Below, one piece after another: positions 34,201-46,200 of a stretch of DNA of 64,000 nucleotides; position 1 is the stretch's first letter, and the number at the start of each line of letters is the position of its first letter. The stretch is from Toxonevra muliebris. Its lineage: Eukaryota; Arthropoda; Insecta; Diptera; Pallopteridae. The position numbers and the translations under genes are program-made. The stretch is from positions 13,220,708-13,284,707 of the forward strand of contig OY829329.1 of assembly GCA_963691655.1 (NCBI GenBank), in the 5' to 3' direction. The notes under the pieces were generated by a model. It had not been told where the DNA came from. It saw nothing but the letters and a program-made list of their open reading frames with translations, and made no database searches.

Positions 34201-37200
34201 ATTGAGGAGTTTTCGAGCTAGGTGTCGTATTGAGGAGTTTTCGAAGTCGATTATTCTCGTAGGAGCTTTCTATGCTACCATAGAAATTCCTCCAAAACGT
34301 CCTTTTGCCTTTTCTGGATAGCATGTTTTCTGTGAGAAAACTGAAGAATGTCAGATCAGATGAAGGTCTTCGTTCATTCCTCGATGACTATCAGCCTTTC
34401 CAAAGTCAAAATTTGAAAGACTAGTAAAAACAAAATTCTAATATTTTTCTAGTAAACTCTAAGCACCGATAATCACTGATACCCTTTAGGAATCTAAATA
34501 TGATCAATTTAAACCCGTAAATCTTAGTTCAATTTTTAAAGACCATCATTCCTTTTTGATTTTCCCCCCTTTCGAAGTTTTCTGGATTCGCTAGTGATTA
34601 CATTTATGTATATTTGTGCATGCAGTAGATGGCGCCACTAAGTAGTTACAAGATCCATGGTATTTTGTTTTCATATTTTTATTATTTTTGCAAAAGTAAT
34701 TTTAGAACATTTCAGATAAACAAAAAGGAATTTTATTTTGAAAAATATCAAATTCCATACAAATACACTAACGCAAAGGAGAAGGTGGAGGAGGAGAGTA
34801 TCAATTTATATTTATTATTATTGCAATAAATGTAGACCATTTCATATGTTAGCCGATTCATGACCGATTGAAATTTTTTGTTTGTTTATTTTTTTCCTTT
34901 TGTATAATAAAACTATTTTTAGTAATCCTTATCATAAAACTAAAAATATTCTTATTATTTTAGTTTTATTTATTTATGTGAGGATTTTGATACGTTTTGA
35001 TTGTTGTTGCGCTGTTGTTGTTGTATAAACGTCTCCTTCCTACTTCCCACGATCGCATTTTTCAAGTTCATATGTACGCTTATTTGTTTATTTTTTCTCT
35101 TCTTTTGTTTTGATACTTTTGAACTTGAAGTATTTTCAAAAAAAAAAAAAAAAAAACAAAAAACTGTTTTTACTTGAAAATAAATAAATAATACATATTT
35201 GTATATAATCTGAAACTTTTACGCGGCATAAATACAATAAATACCTATTAAATACACAACAAGTTGCAACAAGTGTTTTTCGGAATATTTCTGATTCAGA
35301 CACGCGTATCATTCAATTCACACATAAACACAATATCATTCAAAACTATGCATAGACATAAATATTATTGAACAAAATTACTTGGAATTAAATTAATTTC
35401 CGTAAACAAAAGTTTCCCTTTGGCGGGATTTTATTTAACCCTCGGTGATTCACATGAGTCTGGCCAGACCTATTTCGATTTTAATTGCAATTTAAGCATA
35501 TTTCTAATTGAGCTAGCGAGCTGAAATTTCAGGTAGCTTTCTAACTTTTTATTCTCTCTCTTACTTACTTAGTTAGATCGGACTTGGCCGCCTCTATAAA
35601 GCCTCGCCAGTCGCTTCTGAAATGCGCGTGCCGACGACAGTTAGTTGGTCTTTTCAACGGAGATTAGTTCGCCCTCTTCGGCGTGTTCCACTTCCGTGGC
35701 TCGAATAAAACACCCTTCTAGCCGGAGCACTTCCTTCCATTCCCTCAACATGATTCAGCCAGCAAAGCCGCTGGATTTTTATGCGCTTGACTACGTCAAT
35801 GTCGGTGTACAGCTAATACAGCTCATGGTTCTATCTTATACGATACACTTCGTTCACGCGCACTGGACCATAGATCTTGCGGAGTATCTTCCTCTCGAAC
35901 GCTCCAAACAGCCTCTCACCGTTGCTGGCCAATGTCCACGTCTCAGCGCCATACATTAGGACGGGAGGGATGAGAAACTTGAAGAGCGTTACTTTCGTAC
36001 GTCGAGAGAGGGCTCTGCTTCTCAAATTGCCTACTGAGCCCGTAGTAACACCTGTTGGCAAGAGTTATTCCTCGCTTGATCTCAAGGCTGACTGATTATT
36101 GTTGGTGTTGATGCTGCATATAAGATAAACGAAATCCTTGACGACTTTGAATTTGTAATTGTCAACAGTGAAATTTTGTCCAAGACGCCGTGACTCTTTG
36201 TTTGTTGTTGTTTGTCCTCGTTCACCACTAGACCCACTCCACTCGACGAGACTCCCTTTCTAAGTTGGAGAATGCTGCACTGACTGCTTGCGCGTTGGTG
36301 CCAATGATGTTAATATCATCAGCGTATACCAGCAGCATGAAATTTTTGTAAAAGATAGTACCAGAGTTGTCGATGTTCGCAGCTCGAATTATTTTCTTCA
36401 GCATTAGATTAAAGAAGTCGCATGATAGAGAATCATCTTGTTTCCACACCTCTTTTGGTATCAAATAGTGCGGAGAGGTCAGTCCTAAGTTTCACTGCGC
36501 TGGTGGTATCGGCGAGTGATATTTAGTAAAGATGAATGAGCTTTGCAGGGATACCAAAACCAGATATTGCGGCATACAGTTGATCTCTAAACGTGCTGTC
36601 GAAGGCGACCGACGAATTGATGGTGTGTGTTGAATCATTCTTCTCGGGTCTTTTCCAAGATTTGGCGTAGTGTGAATATCTGGTCGCTGGTGGTTTTTCC
36701 AGGTCCGAAGCCACACTGATAAGGTCCAATCAGTTTGTTGACGATGGCCTTCAGTCTTTCACACCGTACGCTCGATAGAACCTTAGATGCGATGTTAAGA
36801 ACGCTTATCCGACGGTAGTTGGTACGGATCGTGGAATCACCTTTCTTGTGGATTGGGCAGAGTACGCGGAGGTTCCAATCACTGGGCATGCTTTCATCCG
36901 ACCATATTCTGCATAAAAGCTAGTGCATACGTTTTGTGAGCTTTTCGTCTCCGGTTTTAAGCAACTCAACAGGCAGGCCATCTGCAATCGCAGCCTTATC
37001 GTTTTTCAGCCGAGCGATGGCTGTTAAGACCTCATCGTAGTCGGGCGGCGGTACTTCAACGCCGTCAGTGATTGGGGTTTCCGGAACAGCTTCCCCAATG
37101 GCGGAACTGTTGCCGTCATCACCATTAAGTAGATGGGGGAAGTGTTCCCTTCATAATCTCATAATACCCAGGACATCTGTCACCAGTTTCCGTCTTCGTC

Positions 37201-40200
37201 CCTGCAGGAAGAGACGCCGGTCTTCAAACCATTAGTCAGGGGTTTAATTTTTTCGAAGAATTTTCGAACCTCATTGCTGTCTCCAAGCATCTCGATATCG
37301 TCGCACTCACGTCTTTCTGCCTTTCGTTTCATGCGCCTGAAAAGACGTTTCTCCTCCCTCCTCAACTCGATGCAGAGAGCTCCTTATCAGCTCGCATTAA
37401 AACTGGCTGCAGATTGGCTCGGTATACTGCATTTTTCGCTTCAGTCGCATCGCAACACTCTTGGTCATATCACATATTTCTCCGTCGAGAGTGGTAGCCT
37501 AGCACCCTTTCGGCGGCTGTACGCATAGAATGGGAAATATGTGTCCACTGCGCGCGTATATCATCAAGTTGAGGGATGTTTTGAGAAAGGAGGAGTGAGA
37601 GTCGATTAGCAAAGGCGTCGGTTGTCCGTTGTGATTGCAGCTTTTTGACATCCAGCTTTCTCTGTGTACTGGTATGTATGCGTTTCGCTGCACAGAGGCG
37701 TATGCGAACTTTGGCTGCAATCAAGAAGTGCTCCGTGTCGATGTTAGCACTACGTATTGTGCGTACGTCCAGTATACTAGAAGCGTGCCTTCCGTCGATC
37801 ACAACCTGATCAATTTGGTTACGTGTGTTTTGATCAGGGGACAGCCAGGTGGGCTTATGGATATCTCGATGCTGCGACGAAGTCGATCAGTCTCATACCG
37901 TTGTCAGTGGTTTCGTCATGGAGACTGAATTTTCCGATTGCCGGACCAAAGAAACTCTCCCTGCCCACCTTGGCATTAAAGTTGCCTAGTACGAATTTAA
38001 TATCGTAGCGGGGGCAGTGCTCATAGGTTTTGTCGAGAAGCTCATCGTAGAAGTCATCTTTTGTCGCTCCGTCCTTCTCATTCGTCGGGGCATGAACACA
38101 AATCAGGCTGATGCTGTAGAGTTTTGTCTTGATGCAGATAGTGGCTAGACGCTAATCCACGGCGTGAACCCCGAGACAAGATATCGCAGTCTCTTCCCAG
38201 CCACAAACCCAACACCAAATTCGTTTCGCGAATCATGACAGCTGTAGTAGATGTCACAGGATGCTCTTTTAGAGCAACCCTGTCCCATCCATCGCATTGA
38301 TGTCAGCTCGATATCTTCCGAGGACATCTACCAGCTGAATAAAGGCACCTTCCCTGTAGAGGGTTCGGACATTCTAGATGCATATCCGTAAATCGTAGTC
38401 CTTTGGGCGGTTGCGGGGGTCGTCAATATTAGGGGAGTCCGTTATTCGAGGCTTCCTTATGGTATTCACTGGGGATTGTTTTTGACGTGGTTGATTCCAA
38501 GCCCGACGCACAACCGTTCATTCAAGGTCACGAAGAAAACCGCCGCACACTATTAGTTAGCTCGCTGACAGTTATCAGATCGGTAGGTGGGTCTGGCCAG
38601 ACTCATGTGTAGCGAACGTGACAATCGAAAGATGTGTGTCGAAAACAGAAAAACTTCAAGGTGAAATTCGAGTGAGAAATTTCAGAGAGTCCTAGGTAGA
38701 GTTCACTGGATTTTTGTTGCAGAAACTTCGAACTAAATCTGCAACTTTTTGAAACTCAGACTCAGTACTCACTGGGATTTTGTTTCAGACACTTCAAGCT
38801 TAATCCACAAAAATTTGCTGAATCTCAGACCCGCTATAAAATGAAGTATAACGACTCAAGTCTACTCATCCGCCAGATGAACCCAAAACTTTGAGTCCAT
38901 TTAAAATTCAACAAACCATAACCCTAAAAATATCTGCCCTCATTTATCATCATTTAATTTATACCTAAGATCAAATATCTTTAAACTATTTTAAATTCTT
39001 ATACTTAATTTCTCTTTTCAGATGATTTACTACCAAATTTTGACTTGAATCAAGTTCCGGTTGGTCTGGAGGTATCCGATCGTGTTATACATCAAATACT
39101 AACTCGTATCTTTGCAATTTTTCTACGTGAAAAACTTAATTATCGAAATGTTTCATTAGTGCCATATAAATTTGTTGGTAATATAAGTAGTGATGATTAT
39201 GAATTCAAAAAAACACACGATATACTGACATTACTAAAGTAAGTAAATAGTTTTTAAAAACACCTATGATAAATTCTCCCATTAATCTTAATTCAATTTA
39301 ATTTAGAAATCCCGATTTACCCGATATGAATATGATCAATTTAGAAATATGGTTATCACCGATTGCACACGCTGCAATACCACGAACCGTTTATGAGGCT
39401 GGTTCTTCAGTAACACCAGGACGTTTTGGTTGGTTCGTACCTGAATCTCAAATTTCGACAACGGACAATACCATGGATAGTTTACATTATAATGTCTTTC
39501 AAAATCAATCGAATATTCATTATAAACAATATGTTATCGACGAAGAAATTATGAATGAACTACGAGAAGATGGCAAGTAAGTAACAATCTCGAGATTTTT
39601 TTGATTATTTAGATTGTCATCTTCAGGCAATAATTTTGACCACATTCAATTTCCTACAAAAAAAGGTGTACATCTAGGTTAAACATGTCGTCGCCAGAGA
39701 ATTAATTTGACGTATAGGTATACGAATACGTATGCACATACGCCACAATAATTCTCAGGCGACGATGTGTTCTATAAAGCTACATGTACATCGGGAAAAT
39801 AAATTTCATACGAACTCTATTTTGTACAGAACTTCTACAAAACCAATGTATTTCCAAAAATTTGATTTTGACTTATGGTATACCACTTTTGCACGCAACG
39901 GCTAATATAAGGAGTGAGATTGAAAAAATCTTAACACACGTTTTTTTTTTTGGATGTAAAATTTAAAGATTTCTTTGATCTAGTTATCTTTGAAAAATAT
40001 GTCAGTTGTTATTTTTAATGACAAACATGTTGTTTTATTGTGAGTTTGATCAAAATGAGTGAAGAAAAAGAAGTACGTCTTAAAATGATTAAAAATTTTC
40101 AAAAAAATCCAAATTGGTCCTACAAAAAATTGGCCAAAGAATTAAAGGTCTGGCGTCAAACTGTTTCCAATGTTATTAAACAGTTTCAGGAGAATTTGAC

Positions 40201-43200
40201 CATCGATAGGAAACCTGGTTCGGGAAGAAAACAAGGACCACATGATATTGGGGGAAAGCCAAGAAAATAGAAAGCATATTGAAAAGATCTCCAAACATAT
40301 CTGGTAGAAAAGCTCGCTTAGCCCAGTGCTCTGACTATTTGATGCGAAAAGTTAAAGCCAATGCAGGTTTGAAAACATACAAAGTCCAAAAAGTTCCAGA
40401 CAGGAATACTGCAAGAAATTTAGACACTAAAAGTAGGGCTCGGAAATTAAAATCGAATTTCATACAAAAATATTTATGTTGTATAATTTAGAATCTAAAA
40501 GCAGACAAAATTTCCTAAAAAATTCCTGGTATGACAAGCTATATGCAGTTGCGGCAAAAGAAGCAAGTCATTTGTTACAGTGGGCTCTATAAATACCGCA
40601 ATATACATCAAAGAATGTTTGCAAAAAAGACTTCTTCCTTTCATAAGAGAGCACAATGTATCCGTATATCTTTGGCCCGATTTGGCATCATGTCACTACG
40701 GCAAGAAATCTCTGGAGTTGTACCAAAGTAATAACATAGTTTTTGTACCAAAAGAGGCCAATCCTCCAAATTATCCGGAGCTAAGACCAGTGGAGAGATA
40801 TTGGGCTCTTGTGAAAAGAAACTTAATGAGCACAAAAAAGGTGTCCCAAAATATCGAAGATTTTAAAAGGAGATGGGCGAACTGTTCCAAAAAGGTGTCT
40901 GAAACAACTATCAAATCTCTAATGAAAGGCTTACCAAGAAAAGGTCCACGAGTTCATAAATAGTGGTTAGAACTATAAAAGTTATATTTTTCTGTAATTT
41001 GTAAAATGTTATCAATTAAATAAAAAAAAAAAATCAAAACTCTAAAATCAACCGTTTAAAAATTATTGTATTTTATATATGTTAAGATTTTTTTGATCTC
41101 ACTCCTTATATGCACGCTAAGAAAAAACTTTAGGTCTCTTTTTATCTATATTAACTTCAACATATTCGCATGAAACTTATATCACTGGAAAGGTGAATTG
41201 ATGAAGCATAGTACAATATAAGTTTCAGCACAATATTCAAGAAATCGAGTTTTTAAAACAAAACAACAATAACAGTTGAGTATTTTTTTTTTTTTTCATT
41301 TTAATATTCAAACAGTACAGAATCGCTTACAGTACAGTACGAGTAGTTTTTCCCATTTATCATTCAGAGTCGTTTGATAGTAGCGTAATTTTTTCATTTA
41401 ACATTCAGAGTCGTTTAACAGCACAGAATCATTTAACAGTAGAGTAGTTTTTTCATTTAACATTCAGAGTCGTTTAACAGTACATAATTGTTTAACAGTA
41501 CAGAATCATTTAACAGTAGAGTAGTTTTTTCATTTAACATTCAGAGTCGTTTAACAGTACATAGTTGTTTAACAGCACAGAATCATTTAACAGTAGAGAA
41601 GTTTTTTCATTTAACATTCAGAGTCGTTTAACAGTACATAATTGTTTAACAGTCCATAATCATTTAACAGTAGAGTAGTTTTTTCATTTAACATTCAGAG
41701 TCGTTTAACAGTACATAATTGTTTAACAGTCCATAATCATTTAACAGTAGAGTAGTTTTTTCATTTAACATTCAGAGTCTTTTAACAGTACATAATTGTT
41801 TAACAGTCCATAATCATTTAACAGTAGAGTAGCTTTTTCATTTAACATTCAGAGTCGTTTAACAGTACAGAATCGTTCAACAGTAGAGCAATTTTCTCCA
41901 TTTAACATCCAAAGTTGTTTAACAGTACAGAGCCGTTTAACCGTGTAGAAGTTTTTTCAGTATAGTGTGTGAAGAATCGTTTAACAGTAGAGAAGTTTGA
42001 ACAGTAGTGCAGTGCAGAATTTTTGAACAGTAGAGTAGTGTTTTCATTTAACATTCCGAATCGTTTAACAGTACAGAATTGTTTAACAGCAGAGTAGTGT
42101 TTACATTTAACATTCGTTAAATCGTTGGCATTCGAACACGGGGGAAGAGTGGAATGTTTTGAATGTAAATGTGTGCTCTCATTCAAGCGGCCATATGAAC
42201 AAAGTGTATTATTTTTTTTTTTTTTTCGTTTCAACACAACATTTGCAATAGAATATTTTTTTTTGTTGTAAATGCAAATGTGCGCTCTCAAAATGTACAC
42301 CCAATCTCATTTTTATCCCTAGATTGTGATTGAATTTCAATCACTGTGCTTTTCGCCTAGTCTGAATTTATGAATTTTCTAAAAGAAAATGATCTGAAGA
42401 TTGTCTAAAAGAGGAGTGCCCAAAAGTTTTTTATGTAAGTGTAAACACCAGTACATATTAACTTTATTATTATAAACTCATACGTTAGACAACAAAAAAA
42501 GTAATCTGCGTTAAAAACCAACAAAGTATACGAAAGTGTTGTTGCTTTGCACTTTGGTATAGGCAAAAAAGACAGATAAGAAATACCATACTCCGCCCCT
42601 ATGCCTGAATGGTTTTACAAAAACAAAAGTGCATAGGCCGTGGGTACCTTTGGTCTAAAAGATCACAATTCTCGCCTCCTGCCATCCTGACATCTATCTA
42701 TTTGAGATCTATTTGTAAAAAAAATATTTATTATGAATAAATTTCGTAGAGATCAGTGAAAAACCAGAAATATAGTTATTATATATAAGATTAAAAAGAC
42801 CACAAATGAGACAGAGTAAAGACTAACAAAAATCGATTTAAAATGTTATGAAGTTCTCAGGGGACGTCAAAACGATGATTAAATGTTGAGCAAAGGTAGG
42901 GAATGAAACCTGATAAATAGGGAGGATAATAAATTGAAACGATATGCTTGTGTAGGAAAAATCTTTCAAAATTTGCAATTAGATTTGAATGATCGCCGCC
43001 AAAAATCTTGGTGGTTTAAAGTTTTAATCAAAATCTCTACTTAGTATCGGAAGAGCTTTAATATTTTGATTGGCATCACTGTTTTAGATCTCACTAGCCA
43101 CTCACTTTCTTATTTAACAAAATCTCAATGGCTGATGCTCGTTCAGGCCTCAAACTCCTTCTTCCCTTCCCCCTGGACCAGTTTGTATTCCATATTTTAT

Positions 43201-46200
43201 ATATATATACCCACTTTCGCCGAAACATTCAACATTTTACTTTACTTTTCTTTTTCTTTCTCAATAGCACTAACGAATTCATCAGCACAAATTGTCAAAA
43301 AGTGCAATGTGTCACTTTATTAGGCGAATATCGGAACGAAACGTCCTTTGTCGAAGCTCAGATTGAAGATAGTGGCAGTTATTTGAATATCCTATGGTTG
43401 GGTGAGAAATTCCGAGAAAAAGTTTTGGAATTACATCGCCGATACAAGAACAATCAAACATATCGCAATAAACGATTTATTATATTACATTTTACACCAT
43501 CGGATATCATTAATGCTGAAATTAAGGTTAAAACAATAACATTGCCAAGATGTGAAGATCTGTTAACCTTGCAAAAGTCACTGTGTAAATACGAATTGAC
43601 ACCATTACTCAAATACTATTCGAAGAGTTTAGTGAGTGAGGGTAATGATCGTTTGATATACGCCCTGCATGCATTCGTTATAGAAGACAATGAACTGCTA
43701 CAGTTACAGCAGATATTGAGCCACCTTCGTCGTTATTCCGTAAACAATGGCTTGTCTCCGGATGATATTTACAATGCGGTAGCATGTAACTTTTTGAAAG
43801 AGAATGTTGCTCTATACAAGAATTGGATTAGTATGATGCCTAAATTGACATTATCAATCGGTGGAATATTTCCAATTACGGAAACAAATCGTGGTCATCA
43901 GAATTTGGTGCGTGCGGTTAATCGTGCCGTCGATGCAATTAATAAGAATACAACGGTCTTAGCAAATTATCAGCTAGCAATGTTAACCAACGATGGACGC
44001 TGCAAGGCTGATGTGGTAATGAAGGCATTCATACATTATTTTAATGTACCAAAAGTGTTGGGCGTATTGGGACCGGCATGTAGTGAAACAGTTGAACCGA
44101 TTGCCGGTATTGCTACGCATACAAATATGGCGGTGATTTCGTATTCAGCGGAGGGAGCGCTATTTGCGGATCGGCGCGTGTATCCATTTTTCTTTCGTAC
44201 GATTGGTTCAAATCGTCAGTATGAAGATGTCTACATACAAATGATGAAGCATTTGAGATGGAGACGTGTCGCTGCATTGACCGAGGATGGGCAGAAATAT
44301 ACTGAGTATATTTCACACATGGAGGCGACCCTCAAACAGCAGAACTTAGAGTTGATTATTAATAAGAAGTTCTTGATTGATGTAACATCTGCTGATATGA
44401 ATAAGGTAAGGTAGAGAAAGTAAAACATTTAGCTGAAGCTTTATTAATTTTCTTAAATTTTAGTATTTACTGGACCTGAAGCAGAGACATGCAAAAATTA
44501 TTATTGCTGATATTCATAATAGAAATGCTGAATTAGCTTTATGTGAAGCTTTAAAATTGGGCGTAAGTGCAAATGCAATTATATTAAGTCGTGCGTGCCT
44601 CCAAATCACTAACCTTTAACCCTTTGCTTCCTCATCGAAATTTCAGATGACTGCTCATCAAGGTTATGTATGGTTTCTGCCTTCCTGGCTGTCTAAAGAT
44701 TGGAGTAAACGCAGTAACCGAAGCGAAAATAGTTGCTCTAATGAAGAATTGCAAATGGTGAGTGAATTTAAGTTAATTGGAAACTATTCGGTCATATAAA
44801 AGTATTTTCGGTATTTGTCACAAGATGGTGTTAATGGCCCACTGAACCGACTCTGTCAAGCGAATACGCGCGTGACATTTCAGGCTACATTTTTTGCGTT
44901 CACAGTTTTGTTGTTTGTCATTCGTGTAAAAAGTTACATTGATTTGAAAATGAGTGAAGTTTTTGAAGAAAAATGCTACGTTATGCTTTTTTACAATGAA
45001 AAAGGTGAAAACGCTGCAAAAACATTCTGAAAAATTTGTGCGATTTACGGAGAGAATGCTTTAACAGAACGTACCGTCCAACTTTGGTTTGCTCGATTCT
45101 GTTCCGGAAATGTCAATGTCAAAGATGCACCTTACTCAGGCCGCCCAGTCACTGAAAAAGCCGATGAAATTTTGCAACTGTTGGAGGGTAAATCCAGCAT
45201 GCAAGCTGTCAGGAGATAGCGGAGCCACTAAACATCAACCACATGACAGTTTGGGATCATTTAAAAAAGGCTGGCTACACAAAGAAGCTCGATGTTTGGG
45301 TGCCACATGAATTAACACAAAGAAATTTGATTGGCCGAATTACTATCAGTGAAACGCAACGAAATCGAACTATTTTTGAAACAAATCATTACGAGCGATG
45401 AAAAATGGATTCACTACGAGAATATTAAACAAAAAAAATCACGGTCAAAGACCGGTGACTCTCCATAAACGACTTTAAAGCCTGGATTGACGACAAACAA
45501 GGTTATGTTGAGTGTTTGGTGGGATTGAAAGGGAATTGTCTATTATGTGCTGCTACAACCTGGCCAAACAGTCGATTCTGATCTCTACTGCCCACAACTC
45601 GACATTTTGAACGAAGCAATCAAGAAAAAGGGAACTTTGATGGTCCGCCAAAAATTGACTGCGCTTGACTGGGAAGTTTTGATGTACCTACCGTTTACCC
45701 CGGACATGGCACTGTCTGACTAGCACTAGTTTCGGTCTCTGCAAAACTCTCTTGATGGAAAAAAACTGGCCGACGATAGAAAAGCCGCCGACAATCACTT
45801 GGGCAAGTTTTTCGCCGATAGACCACAGAAGTTTTACATCGATGAAATTATGAAGCTACCGGAAAAATGATAGAAAATAATGGCCAATATGTACTTGATT
45901 CAAATTTGTATTCAAACATTGACAAAAAAAACCGAAAATATTTTTTATATGACCAATATTTTACTCGGCGTTCGTGTTGATTTTTGTCCTGTAAGCCCCT
46001 GAAAATTAGCGCCTAAAGATTCTACTCTATTGTGTTTTTTTTTGTTTTTTTTTTTCAATATCTTTCCCTCTCTCCCTTTTCACGCTCTAGGCATTCGAGG
46101 GTCACTTCAGCATAATGCATACCCCCTTCGGTAATCCCAATGCTCAGATGCCTGAAAATATTTCCATACAAGAATGGCTGCAGGATTACGATAGCGGGGG

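Larger units (their letters stand above)
35450..38608. mobile_element. Inverted-repeat bracket around the RTE-like element
   Basis: CACATGAGTCTGGCCAGACC at about 35451-35470 appears as its exact complement at about 38589-38608. Further inward, AGCGAGCT near 35514-35521 and its complement near 38566-38573 also pair. I infer a small palindromic DNA element into which the RTE-like retrotransposon inserted. GTCTGGCCAGAC is itself a palindrome, so part of the match is intrinsic. Confidence 0.45.

Noticed and set aside
41305..42120. CRISPR-like array
   Set aside because: Units are tandem with no unique spacers, in an animal intron; it is a minisatellite.
41902..42300. 132-residue minus-strand frame
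   Set aside because: It overlaps the 77-bp minisatellite and a poly-T tract; the repeated peptide mirrors the repeat unit.
43128..43267. N-terminal extension of the open frame before VKR exon 4
   Set aside because: A strong polypyrimidine tract and TAG acceptor lie at 43265-43267, phases match exon 3 exactly at 43268, and the upstream peptide is not receptor-like.
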